A stretch of DNA of 64,000 nt from Rhodanobacter sp. PCA2 (GTDB taxonomy: Bacteria > Pseudomonadota > Gammaproteobacteria > Xanthomonadales > Rhodanobacteraceae), in NCBI RefSeq assembly GCF_013620825.1, contig NZ_NJIC01000047.1:61244-125243 (forward strand), read 5' to 3'. The translations under genes and the position numbers were made by a program. Under the pieces are notes generated by a model, which saw nothing but the letters and a program-made list of their open reading frames with translations, searched no databases and was not told the origin of the DNA. Below are positions 30,668-39,057 of this stretch, piece by piece (position 1 is the first letter of the stretch; each line of letters begins with the position of its first letter).

Positions 30668-32269
30668 GTGATCGACTCGACCCGGGCTTACGCCAAGCTC
30701 GTCGCCGCCTTCGACCAGCACGACTGGCCGCGGGTGCAGCAGCGCGCGGCCCAACTGCTGAGCGCCGCACCGGACGACGCCCGCGTGCACTTCATGGCCG
30801 GCGTCGCCTGCATGGAGGCGCGGCAGGTGCAGCGCATGCCGAAGGCGCTGGAACACCTGCTGAAAGCCACCCACCTCGAACCGCGCCGCGCCGACTACGT
30901 CGCGCAGTACGCCAGGGCGCTGGCGCTGACCCGCCGGTTCCGCGAGGCGCGCCTGGTGGCCGACCGCGCGATGACCTTGTCGCCCGACGACGCCCAGGTA
31001 CTGGACACGCTGGGCATGGTCTACCGGCAGGCGAACGCGCTGATGCAGTCGGCGAATGCGTTCCGCCGCGCCGTGGCGCTGGCGCCCGGGCATGCGATCG
31101 CCCACCTCAACCTCGCCTATTCGCTGAACGCATTGGGCGACGCCGAAGGGGCGGAGCACGAGCTGGAAGCCTGCATCCGGATCGAGCCGCGCCATTGGTA
31201 CGCGCACCTGCTGCTGGCCCAGCTGCAGCGGCAGACAGGGGAGCACAACCACATCGCGCGCATGCGCGAACTGCTGCAGGCCCACGGCGAGGACCCCGGC
31301 GCGCAGCTGCTGCTCAACATCGCCCTGGGCAAGGAATGCGACGACCTCGCCGACTACCCCGCCGCGTTCGGGCACTACACGCGCGGCAACGCGGCCGGCC
31401 GGCGCATGCGCCCCTATGCCTCCGCGCGCGACGAGGCGATGTTCGACGCGCTGATCCGCGCGTTCCCCGCGGTCGACACCGAAGCGCCCGCGGGCGATCC
31501 CACGCACGAACCGATCTTCGTCATCGGCATGCCGCGCACCGGCACCACCTTGCTGGACCGCATCCTGTCCAGCCATCCCGACGTGCGCTCCGCCGGCGAG
31601 CTGCAGAACTTCCCCGCCCAGATGCAGCGCGCCTCCGGCTGCGCCACCGCCCTGCTGGGCGAAGCGGACCTCGCCGCGCGCACCCGCCACATCGACTGGC
31701 AGCAGCTGGGCGCGGCGTATCTCGCCAGCACGCGGCCGGTCAGCGGCGGGACGCCGCGCTTCATCGACAAGATGCCGCACAACTTCCTCTACGCCGGCTT
31801 CATCGCCCGCGCGCTGCCGAACGCGAAGATCGTCTGCCTGCGCCGCGACCCGCTGGACACCTGCGTCGGCAACTTCCGCCACCTGTTCGAGAACGAATCG
31901 GGCTTCTACGACTACTCCTTCAACCTCGACGACATCGGCCGCTACTACCTGCAGTTCGACCGCCTGATGGCGCACTGGCGCAAGGTGCTGCCCGGCCGCA
32001 TCCTGGAACTGCCGTACGAATCGCTGGTGGAGAACACCGAAGCCGCCGCGCGCGACGTGCTGGCGTTCTGCGAACTCCCCTGGGACGACGCCTGCCTGCG
32101 CTCGGAAACCAACACCGCGCCGGTCAACACGCCGAACGCCTGGCAGGTGCGCACGCCGATCTACCAGCGCGCGATCGGCCACTGGCGCCACTACGAACCC
32201 CAACTGCGCGACCTGCGCTGGCTGCTGGCCAGCGCGGGCGTGGGCGTGGGCGTGGGCACGACAGCCTGA
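30668..32269 (+). CDS. Tetratricopeptide-repeat sulfotransferase
   Basis: 533 residues, GTG start at 30668. Residues 1-260 are TPR helices (for example VLDTLGMVYRQANALMQSANAFRRA and LNLAYSLNALGDAEGAEHELEA). The sulfotransferase domain follows with the 5'-phosphosulfate loop IGMPRTGTTLLDRIL (about 286-300) and the 3'-phosphate site IVCLRRDPLDTCVGNF. It would transfer sulfate from PAPS to an unknown acceptor, possibly a protein given the TPR part. It is convergent with a TonB-dependent receptor, a pairing often seen in this order. Confidence 0.88.
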   Translation: MIDSTRAYAKLVAAFDQHDWPRVQQRAAQLLSAAPDDARVHFMAGVACMEARQVQRMPKALEHLLKATHLEPRRADYVAQYARALALTRRFREARLVADRAMTLSPDDAQVLDTLGMVYRQANALMQSANAFRRAVALAPGHAIAHLNLAYSLNALGDAEGAEHELEACIRIEPRHWYAHLLLAQLQRQTGEHNHIARMRELLQAHGEDPGAQLLLNIALGKECDDLADYPAAFGHYTRGNAAGRRMRPYASARDEAMFDALIRAFPAVDTEAPAGDPTHEPIFVIGMPRTGTTLLDRILSSHPDVRSAGELQNFPAQMQRASGCATALLGEADLAARTRHIDWQQLGAAYLASTRPVSGGTPRFIDKMPHNFLYAGFIARALPNAKIVCLRRDPLDTCVGNFRHLFENESGFYDYSFNLDDIGRYYLQFDRLMAHWRKVLPGRILELPYESLVENTEAAARDVLAFCELPWDDACLRSETNTAPVNTPNAWQVRTPIYQRAIGHWRHYEPQLRDLRWLLASAGVGVGVGTTA

Positions 32270-32303
32270 AACAGCCGGAATCATCAGCCAATGCAACGAA
32301 AAA

Positions 32304-32329
32304 GCCCGGGCTCCTCGTGGAGCCCGGGC
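32304..32329 (-). terminator. Terminator of the TonB-dependent receptor gene
   Basis: GCCCGGGCTCC (32304-32314) and GGAGCCCGGGC (32319-32329) form an 11-pair stem with a 4-base loop. On the minus strand the stem is followed by a run of five T (complement of AAAAAG side, 32299-32303), 23 bases after the receptor gene stop. Confidence 0.85.
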
Positions 32330-32351
32330 CGAATTCCCGCAAGGGGACAGA

Positions 32352-35270
32352 TCAGAACTTCTGGTTGTACTGCACGTAGATGTAACGGCCCAGATCCAGC
32401 ATGGGGTCGAGGTAGGTCGAGCTGTTGTTGGAAACGTTGAAGGTAATGGGCGGGTGCTTGTTGAACATGTCGCGCATGCCCACGGCGACGCTGGCATTCC
32501 AGGGCAGGCTGTAGCGACCCTGGATGTCATTCATCACCACCGCACCGATGCGGTCGGCGCCCGTGCCATAACCCCAGTTCACGCTGTTGTAGTTCGGCAT
32601 GTTGCAGTGGTCGGTGGAATCGAAGCACTGGTCGAGGAACGCACCGTAGTAGCGCAGGCCCCAGGTGGCGCCCCAATTGCCCAGCTTCCAGTCCACGCCA
32701 AGGTTGGCGCGCCAGCGCGGGTAGCTCCACTGGCCCGCATAGTTGATCGCCTGCGCACCCGGAGCGCTCTCCGTGGTGTATTCATGCAGGTAGTTGGCGT
32801 CCAGCGTCACCACGAACTGGCCGAAGGAGTACTGCGGCAGGCGGTAGTTCATGCCGAAGGTATACCCCGAAGTCTTCATCCAGCCCAGGTTCGCGGTACC
32901 TTCGTGCAACCCCACCACCTGGCCCTGCGCATCGCGGCCGAACTGGTTGCAGAACGCCTGCACCGCGTACTGGTAGCACTGCGTCAGCGTGTAGTCCGCG
33001 GAAATGCCCGTGACCACGTTGCGGATCAGGATGTCGTAGTAGTCCAGCGTGAAGTTCAGGCCTTCGACGTAGTGCGGGCTGTAGACCAAGCCCATCGTGC
33101 GAGTGATGCTGTGTTCGGGCTGCAGGGCGGTATTGCCAGTGTTAATCCAGAATGGCGTGGTGCTCTGGCTATCGCGGATCGTCACCGGCTGACCGGCCGT
33201 ATCGAGCTGGTGGAAGCTGGTCGGCGACAGGCCGGCGGCGGCACAGTTCTTGGCCACCGTGGTGTTGCTCAGAAAACCAATATTGGGATTCGCGTCGCAC
33301 GGGTCGGTGTAGTGGTCGAACGACTGCGAACCGCCGCCGTACAGGTCGCTGATCGTCGGCGCACGGAAGCCCTTGGCAAAGGTAGCGCGCACCTTCAGGT
33401 CATCGAACGGTACGTACTGCAGGCTAAACTTGTTGTTGGTGGTGCTGCCGAAGTTGCTGTAGTGCGAGTAGCGGCTGGCCACGTCGAACGACAGCTCCTT
33501 CACACCCGGCAGATCCTTCAGCACTGGGGCGCTGAACTCGACGTAGGCTTCGTTGAGGCTGTAGCCGCCCGAGGTCGGCCCGGACACCAGGTCTGTGGTG
33601 TAGCCCTGCGCCGCCATCGAGTCTGGGGTGTTGTAACCACTGATGTCGCGATGGTCGATGCCTGCCGCAAAGCTGAAGGTGCCCGCATTGAACGGCATAT
33701 CGAACAGGCCGCCGGTGATGTTGGCGCTGAACTCCTTGTTGATGCTCTGCATGGTTTCCTGCTCGAGCGCATTGATGTATTTCAATGCAGCCGCCGTCGA
33801 GGCGCTCGGGCCGCCCAGGATATCGAACGGCACGCAGGAGCTCAGCGCGATCGGAGCAGCCGCCGTGCCGCACTGCACGACGCCTGCGGAGTTCAGGAAG
33901 GAGGGGCCGAGAGCGCTTTGCAGGTTCGGCAGGTTCAGGTTGCCCGAGAGTCGGGTGTTGACGTCGTACTTGTTGTAATCGAAGCCCACGTCCCAGTCCC
34001 AGGGGTTCTGGCCAACCATGAACTCGCCATTGAAGCCCGCGTCGAAGTGCAGGGATTTGCTGGACTCGTTGCTGGTGCGCGGCAGTTCGATGGTGCGCCG
34101 AACGACGTTCAGATCCGTGCCGGGAATCGGGTTGTAGTAGCTGTCGCCGCTCAACTTGACCATCGGATTGAGGCCCTCGACCAGTGCGGCCGAATTGAAC
34201 GGATAACCCGCAACCTGCGTCGAGGAGTTGCGTTCGGCGTACATGCCCGTCGCGCTGAACGTGATGTTGTCGGTGATGTTGTAGGTGCCCCTGGTGAAGA
34301 TCGACTTCAGCTGCGAGGGCAACTGCTCCATCATCTGCAGCGTCGGGTCGAAGCGGTCGTCCGTGGTCACGCCACCGTGGTAATTCGCCAGATTCCGCGA
34401 ATCCGCACCCACGCCTTGACCATCCCAACTGCCCGTGTGATTGAGCACGTACGTCTTGCCGCCATTGCTGAAGCGACCCCACGGACCGGTGCCGCTCAGA
34501 CCGAGCATGCCGAAATCCGGGCCGTACTGGAACCTGGTGAGGCGGCGCGACGAGGCCCAGACCGGCTCGGTCTTGTTGAACGTGGCCGCAAACACGAGGG
34601 ACGACTTGTCCGTGGTGTTGCCCATCGTGAACGAATAGGCTTGCTGGCTGCCGTCGCCGACCTGCTGGTTGCGACCCATGGAACCATTGAACTCGGCACC
34701 CTGGTAACGATCCTTCAGGATGATGTTGACCACGCCGGCAATGGCGTCAGAGCCGTAGATGGCCGAAGCACCGTCCTTCAGCACGTCGATGTGGTCGATC
34801 AGCGAGGCCGGGATGGTCGACAGGTCGGTAAAGCCCTGCAGACTGGTCATCCAGCGCTTGCCGTTGACCAGCACCAGGGTGCGGTTCTCGCCGAGGTTGT
34901 AGAGGTTGATGTACTGGCCGCCCTGCTCGGTGTTGGCGAGCAGCACGGACGACTTGCTGAAGGTGGGCGCCCCGGCGATGGTGATGTTCTGCAGGATGTC
35001 GCCGACGGTGGTCAGGCCCGTCTTCTGGATGTCGGCCTGGGTGATGGTGAACACCGGTTGCGCGGTTTCCACATCGACGCCGCGGATGCGCGAACCAGTC
35101 ACCGTGACAGCTTGCAGATTCTTGGCGTTGCCCGTATCCGGCGTTTGCTCGGCTTTCTGGTTCCGCTGCTGGCTGGACGGCGCCGCGCCGTGGGTGTCCT
35201 GCGCGTACGCAGAAACGGAACCAACCGCCATGGCCGCAACGATGGCCATAGCGAGTTTCGACTTGATCAT
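32352..35270 (-). CDS. TonB-dependent receptor (outer membrane)
   Basis: 972 residues from the ATG at 35270, which opens a signal peptide (MIKSKLAMAIVAAMAVGSVSAYA). Extension to 35369 would destroy it. TonB-box-like VTVTGSRIRG (55-64) and the plug (LQNITIAGAP, VLVNGKRW, IDHIDVLKDGASAIYGSDAIAGVVNIILK; regions near 95-210) precede the 22-strand barrel (DLKVRATFAKGFRAPTISDLYGG, EHSITRTMGLVYSP) ending in Phe. This large class with Asn-rich early barrel strands imports carbohydrates, peptides or siderophores using TonB energy. The substrate is unknown. SD GGGGAG lies 12 bases upstream. Confidence 0.92.
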   Translation of the reverse strand: MIKSKLAMAIVAAMAVGSVSAYAQDTHGAAPSSQQRNQKAEQTPDTGNAKNLQAVTVTGSRIRGVDVETAQPVFTITQADIQKTGLTTVGDILQNITIAGAPTFSKSSVLLANTEQGGQYINLYNLGENRTLVLVNGKRWMTSLQGFTDLSTIPASLIDHIDVLKDGASAIYGSDAIAGVVNIILKDRYQGAEFNGSMGRNQQVGDGSQQAYSFTMGNTTDKSSLVFAATFNKTEPVWASSRRLTRFQYGPDFGMLGLSGTGPWGRFSNGGKTYVLNHTGSWDGQGVGADSRNLANYHGGVTTDDRFDPTLQMMEQLPSQLKSIFTRGTYNITDNITFSATGMYAERNSSTQVAGYPFNSAALVEGLNPMVKLSGDSYYNPIPGTDLNVVRRTIELPRTSNESSKSLHFDAGFNGEFMVGQNPWDWDVGFDYNKYDVNTRLSGNLNLPNLQSALGPSFLNSAGVVQCGTAAAPIALSSCVPFDILGGPSASTAAALKYINALEQETMQSINKEFSANITGGLFDMPFNAGTFSFAAGIDHRDISGYNTPDSMAAQGYTTDLVSGPTSGGYSLNEAYVEFSAPVLKDLPGVKELSFDVASRYSHYSNFGSTTNNKFSLQYVPFDDLKVRATFAKGFRAPTISDLYGGGSQSFDHYTDPCDANPNIGFLSNTTVAKNCAAAGLSPTSFHQLDTAGQPVTIRDSQSTTPFWINTGNTALQPEHSITRTMGLVYSPHYVEGLNFTLDYYDILIRNVVTGISADYTLTQCYQYAVQAFCNQFGRDAQGQVVGLHEGTANLGWMKTSGYTFGMNYRLPQYSFGQFVVTLDANYLHEYTTESAPGAQAINYAGQWSYPRWRANLGVDWKLGNWGATWGLRYYGAFLDQCFDSTDHCNMPNYNSVNWGYGTGADRIGAVVMNDIQGRYSLPWNASVAVGMRDMFNKHPPITFNVSNNSSTYLDPMLDLGRYIYVQYNQKF

Positions 35271-35333
35271 GATCTTGGTGCTCCCCGTTAATATCCAATA
35301 TTGAAATCCCGTCCTGGATCGAATATCGCGCTC

Positions 35334-35356
35334 CCGCATCGGCTTGTCCGATGCGG
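35334..35356 (-). promoter_or_regulatory. Hairpin in the 5' leader of the TonB receptor gene
   Basis: CCGCATCGG (35334-35342) and CCGATGCGG (35348-35356) form a perfect 9-pair stem with a 5-base loop, 64 bases upstream of the receptor start codon. If transcription starts in the AT-rich region beyond it, this is in the mRNA leader. No known riboswitch class was recognised. Confidence 0.4.
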
Positions 35357-35471
35357 AAGTCCTCTGCACGATTCGACGGATTCAAGCCACGACTCAACGC
35401 CGCGGATTCAATACTTATCACGCACCTTAACGGGGAAACAACACTTTTCAGGCTTTTTTTCTGCAAAACTC

Positions 35472-35511
35472 GATAATCGAATTATCTTGCTGCATTAATC
35501 GCATTATCTTG
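35472..35511. promoter_or_regulatory. Tandem repeats 22 bp apart upstream of the TonB receptor gene (candidate operator)
   Basis: TAATCGAATTATCTTG (35474-35489) and TAATCGCATTATCTTG (35496-35511) differ at one of 16 positions and are spaced by 22 bp, two helical turns. The first copy also contains the inverted repeat GATAAT-CGA-ATTATC (35472-35486). The surrounding 35420-35560 is strikingly AT-rich for this genome and also holds GATATAAT at 35515-35522. It lies 200-240 bp upstream of the receptor start. The binding protein is unknown. Confidence 0.45.
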
Positions 35512-35558
35512 TTAGATATAATCGTTATTTATTGCGTTGTGTCTTTTCTTGCGAGTAA

Positions 35559-36593
35559 TCAAATCATCCGCTGCGCTTCCAGCTCGCCCTTGAGGTAGGC
35601 GTAGTAGATCGGCGCGGCGATCACGCCGGCCAGGCCGAAGGCGGCTTCCAGCAGCAGCATCGCGATCAGCAGTTCCCAGGCCCGCGCATGGATCTGCGCA
35701 CCCACGATGCGGGCGTTGAGGAAGTATTCGAGCTTGTGGATCACGATCAGGAAGCCCAGCGCGGCGATGCCCACGCCCAGCGAAATGGACAGCGCGGCGA
35801 TCGTGATGGCGGTGTTGGAAAACAGGTTGCCGACCACCGGCAGCAGCCCGACGATGAAGGTGACCGCCACCAGCGTCTTGGACAGCGGCACATGGATGCC
35901 CAGCAGCGGCAGGACGCCGAGCAGGAAGATCGCGGTGAGCGCGGTGTTGACCAGCGAGATCTTGATCTGCGCGAACACGATGTCGTGGAACGCCACGGCC
36001 AGCCGCTGGCAGCGCTGGCCCAGCGCCGCGGACAGCGGCCCCAGCTGGTGCGCCGGCCGCGTGCGGCTGAGCGCCACGATCGCGCCGAGCACCAGGCCGA
36101 TCAGGATGTGCACGAACGCGCGCGCCGCCTCCTTGCCCGCGAGCTGCAGGGTCACCGCATGCTTTCGCGCCAGGTCGACCACGCCGTCGCGCAAGTCGTC
36201 CACGCTGTCGGGCAGATGGTCGACCAGCATCACCGGCAGTTGCTGGCGGGCCTTTTCCACCAGTGGCATCAGCTGCTGCTGCCACAGCAGTTCGGGATTG
36301 CCCAGCTCGCTGCGGAAGAAAGTGATCGCCCCGAGTATCAGCAGTATCAGCAGGCCCACCACCACCGCGCCCAGCACCGCCACCACCACCACCCGGGCGC
36401 GGTCGCCGGGGATGCGCCGCCCCAGCAGCGGCACCGCCGCCTGCACCAGCTCGTAGACCAGCAGGCCGGCCAGCAGCGCGGCGAGCAGGTGCAGGTGCAG
36501 CACCAGCCACAGCCCGACACCCGCGACCACGTAGCTGACGGTGCGGATGGCAGTGGACTCGGCGCGGGGCGCGACGGGCGTCGGATCGTTCAT
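35559..36593 (-). CDS. AI-2E family transporter (PerM/UPF0118)
   Basis: 344 residues with seven to eight hydrophobic segments: two close N-terminal pairs (about 18-45, 62-88), a long amphipathic middle (100-210) and a C-terminal bundle with VTFIVGLLPVVGNLFSNTAIT, the most conserved part of the AI-2E_transport family. Members include TqsA and sodium/proton exchangers of halophiles. Actual substrate varies and is unknown here. It sits upstream of the TonB receptor gene on the same strand, separated by 288 bases containing the candidate operator. Confidence 0.88.
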   Translation of the reverse strand: MNDPTPVAPRAESTAIRTVSYVVAGVGLWLVLHLHLLAALLAGLLVYELVQAAVPLLGRRIPGDRARVVVVAVLGAVVVGLLILLILGAITFFRSELGNPELLWQQQLMPLVEKARQQLPVMLVDHLPDSVDDLRDGVVDLARKHAVTLQLAGKEAARAFVHILIGLVLGAIVALSRTRPAHQLGPLSAALGQRCQRLAVAFHDIVFAQIKISLVNTALTAIFLLGVLPLLGIHVPLSKTLVAVTFIVGLLPVVGNLFSNTAITIAALSISLGVGIAALGFLIVIHKLEYFLNARIVGAQIHARAWELLIAMLLLEAAFGLAGVIAAPIYYAYLKGELEAQRMI

Positions 36594-36792
36594 GCGGGTT
36601 CCGGCGATAACGGGGACGGCCGCCAGTCTGTCAGCCCGGCATGGCGGCAGCCAAGCCCGCCTGCCCTGTTCCGGATCGGCGCATGACCCGTACGGCCCGT
36701 CGCAACCGCCCGGCGGAGACTGCCCGGCGCTTTCATGTCACTGTCGTAAAATCCTGCAAGACTCGCGCACCCTTTCCGGAGACACCTGCCTC

Positions 36793-37692
36793 ATGCGCCC
36801 ACACCTGCCGCTGGTTCTGGCCCTGTCCGCCCTGCTCGCCGGCTGCGCCGCCGCACCGTCGCGCCCCGCGCCCACGCCTGCACCGGAAACGGCTCCGGCT
36901 CCGGCCCCGGTGGCCGCCGTCGCCGCCAACGACAATCTCAATGCCGTGGCGTGGACGCAGACCGCGATCGAGCACGACCTGATCTTCATCCAGACCTTCC
37001 GCGATGCCGAGGCGCGCCTGTTGCCGGCGCTGCGCGACCCGAAGTGGGACGCGCTGTCCAAGGAGGACCGCCAGGTCTCCGCCGCCGGCCTGCCGCCGGC
37101 CGTGGTGCTGGACATCGACGAAACGGTGCTGGACAACTCGCCCTACCAGGCCCGGCTGGTGAAGAGCGGCGGCCAGTACAACGAGGCCACCTGGGCCGAG
37201 TGGTGCAAGGAGGAAGCCGCCCGCGCCCTGCCGGGCGTGGTGGCCTTCACCCAGTTCGCCGCCAAGCACGGCATCGCGGTGATCTATCTCTCCAACCGCG
37301 CCAAGGACCTGGACACCGCCACCGTGGCGAACCTGCGCAAGCTGGGCCTGCCGGTGGCCGGCCCCGAGGCCTTCCTGGGCCTGGGCACCATCCTGCCCGG
37401 CTGCGAGCAGGTGGGCACCGAGAAGGGCTGCCGCCGCCAGCTGGTGAGCCGCAACTACCGCGTGCTGATGCAGTTCGGCGACCAGATCGGCGATTTCGTC
37501 GACGTCGTCGCGAACACGGCGGCGGGTCGCAAGCAGGCGGTCGCGAACTACATGGACTGGGTCGGCACGCGCTGGTTCGTGCTGCCCAACGCCACCTACG
37601 GCTCGTGGGAGCCGGCGCTGTTCAACAACGACTGGAGCGCGCCGCTGCCCGAGCAGCGCCGTCAAAAGCTGGAAGCGCTCCGGTATAACTGA
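36793..37692 (+). CDS. Lipoprotein acid phosphatase / 5'-nucleotidase, e(P4) family (HAD class B-C type)
   Basis: 299 residues. Lipobox LLAGC (C18) after a signal peptide, then a Pro/Ala linker to about 47. HAD motif I VVLDIDETVLDN (about 104-115), motif II IYLSNRAKD, and C-terminal RNYRVLMQFGDQIGDFVD (the DDxxD-type site). Haemophilus e(P4) dephosphorylates NMN and other nucleotides at the outer membrane. Expected location is the outer membrane, facing the periplasm. It is followed by a candidate sRNA locus. Confidence 0.9.
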   Translation: MRPHLPLVLALSALLAGCAAAPSRPAPTPAPETAPAPAPVAAVAANDNLNAVAWTQTAIEHDLIFIQTFRDAEARLLPALRDPKWDALSKEDRQVSAAGLPPAVVLDIDETVLDNSPYQARLVKSGGQYNEATWAEWCKEEAARALPGVVAFTQFAAKHGIAVIYLSNRAKDLDTATVANLRKLGLPVAGPEAFLGLGTILPGCEQVGTEKGCRRQLVSRNYRVLMQFGDQIGDFVDVVANTAAGRKQAVANYMDWVGTRWFVLPNATYGSWEPALFNNDWSAPLPEQRRQKLEALRYN

Positions 37693-37727
37693 TTAAAAAC
37701 ATCGAGTTACAACGACAAACCAAAGTA

Positions 37728-37756
37728 TTGCTTTAGATTTAACGGCCAAGTAATAT
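37728..37756 (+). promoter_or_regulatory. Probable sigma70 promoter of the intergenic RNA
   Basis: TTGCTT (37728-37733) and TAATAT (37751-37756) lie exactly 17 bases apart inside an AT-rich stretch (37690-37760). The predicted start is about 37763. Confidence 0.5.
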
Positions 37757-37762
37757 TTGTCG

Positions 37763-37863
37763 CGCCTACCTGCTGCTGACCACCGTGTTCCCGCAGGCAA
37801 GGCCATTTCCCTTCCGGCCCAGCCGGATTACCCCGTGAGGCCAACGCCCGCGGGGTTTTCTTT
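37763..37863 (+). ncRNA. Candidate small RNA of about 100 nt
   Basis: A segment between the e(P4) gene and an unknown lipoprotein gene has its own promoter (37728-37756) and an intrinsic terminator. Predicted stems: CCTGC (37769-37773) with GCAGG (37793-37797), extended by GCC/GGC; CCGGC (37814-37818) with GCCGG (37822-37826); and the terminator stem (37831-37855) followed by TTTTCTTT. No open reading frame with a ribosome site was seen in it. Single-stranded parts are C-rich. It is not SRP RNA, 6S RNA or tmRNA by its sequence. It could instead be a 5' leader of the next gene, ending in an attenuator. Confidence 0.45.
37831..37863 (+). terminator. Intrinsic terminator, imperfect stem with T-rich tail
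   Basis: CCCCG (37831-37835) pairs with CGGGG (37851-37855), an inner GGC/GCC pair set (37839-37841, 37846-37848) closes loop CAAC, and TTTTCTTT follows at 37856-37863. It ends the candidate sRNA or read-through from the e(P4) gene. Confidence 0.6.
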
Positions 37864-38028
37864 GGGCGGTGCGTTCGCCTTCGGGCCGGCCCGTCAATCG
37901 CCACGCCATCCGCGACGACAGCGCCTGCAAATTTGTGCGCCCGACGCTTGTCCCTCCCTGCCGCGCCCCGTACCCTGACCCGTCGTCGCGCCGTCGGCGC
38001 CGCCCTCCCCGTATCGCGAGACCTGCCC
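37864..38028. other. Gap before the lipoprotein gene
   Basis: With the RNA locus this forms the 336-base interval 37693-38028. In this last part I see no gene, hairpin with a T-run or clear promoter. It must hold the promoter of the lipoprotein gene. Confidence 0.4.
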
Positions 38029-38958
38029 ATGCATTTCCGTCCCCTGCGCGCCCTGCTGCCCCTGCTCGCCGTGCTGGCGCTCGCCGCCTGCCACAACAAG
38101 GACGAAGCGTCCCAGGTCGGCGGCAGCACGCCGGAAGCGGCCGTGCAGGGCTCGATCGACCTGCTCAAGGCCGGCGACTTCAACGGCCTGTGGAAGCACG
38201 CGGTGCCGGCGGCCGACTACGCCACCTTGCGCGCGGACTGGAGCCGCCATTCCGCGGAGCAGCCGTCGGTCAACGCCGCGGACAAGGCGAAATTCGACGA
38301 GGCCGTGCACAAGCTCACCGCCCCGGACGCCGAGACCCAGCTCTACGCCGAACTGCAGCCCAAGCTGGTGCAGATGGAACAGCAGTACAAGGACCAGCTG
38401 CCGGTGCTGATCAGCGTGGGCGACGCCCTGCTGAAGAACGGCGTGGCGCAGAACCAGAACCTGGACACCGAGCAGAAGGCCCAGGCGAACCAGTTGCTGG
38501 ACGTGGTGGTGCCGTGGGCGCAGCAGGCGCCGTGGTTCGACCAGGCCAAGGCGAAGCAGGCCGTGGGCGTGGTGGTGGCCGCCGCGCGCAAGCTGGACCT
38601 CAAGAGCCCGGAGCAGCTGCGCACGATGGACTTCGACACCGCGATGGCGAAGTACACCACCGGTTACGCGGGCCTCAAGCAGGTGCTGGCGATCTACGGC
38701 CTGCCGGTGGACGAGGCGCTGAACTCGGCCAGGCTCAGCACGCTGTCCAACAAGGACGGCCGCGCGGTGGTGAAGGTGGACTACACCCTGCTCGGCAAGC
38801 CGCTTTCCGCCGAATCGACCCTGGTGCAGCAGGACGGCCGCTGGTACAGCGAGGCGATGATCCGCAACGTGCGCGAGGCGCACGAGCGCCTGCAGCAGCC
38901 GGCCACCGCCGGCGACACGGTGCTGCCGGCCGGCGCCGGCTCCGTCGCCAGCCCCTGA
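38029..38958 (+). CDS. Putative lipoprotein of unknown function
   Basis: 309 residues. The signal peptide ends in lipobox LALAAC (C21), so it is probably a periplasm-facing lipoprotein. The next residues (HNKDEASQ) do not have Asp at +2, so outer-membrane sorting is expected. Residues 33-60 (STPEAAVQGSIDLLKAGDFNGLWKHAVP) and 235-290 (VVKVDYTLLGKPLSAESTLVQQDGRWYSEAMI) look like the two halves of an NTF2/DUF4878-like fold around a helical middle. I cannot name the family with certainty. Confidence 0.7.
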   Translation: MHFRPLRALLPLLAVLALAACHNKDEASQVGGSTPEAAVQGSIDLLKAGDFNGLWKHAVPAADYATLRADWSRHSAEQPSVNAADKAKFDEAVHKLTAPDAETQLYAELQPKLVQMEQQYKDQLPVLISVGDALLKNGVAQNQNLDTEQKAQANQLLDVVVPWAQQAPWFDQAKAKQAVGVVVAAARKLDLKSPEQLRTMDFDTAMAKYTTGYAGLKQVLAIYGLPVDEALNSARLSTLSNKDGRAVVKVDYTLLGKPLSAESTLVQQDGRWYSEAMIRNVREAHERLQQPATAGDTVLPAGAGSVASP

Positions 38959-38970
38959 GGATTCGCCGTC

Positions 38971-38994
38971 CCCGGCGCCGCGAACGGCGCCGGG
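38971..38994 (+). terminator. Very stable hairpin after the lipoprotein gene
   Basis: CCCGGCGCCG (38971-38980) and CGGCGCCGGG (38985-38994) give a 10-pair GC stem with loop CGAA, 13 bases after the stop. There is no T-run, so it may be a weak terminator or an mRNA 3'-end protector. Confidence 0.4.
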
Positions 38995-39057
38995 ACGAGG
39001 ATGCGTTCTCCACACGCCCGGGCATGGTTTCAACGGGCAAGCCGATAGAATAGGCGG

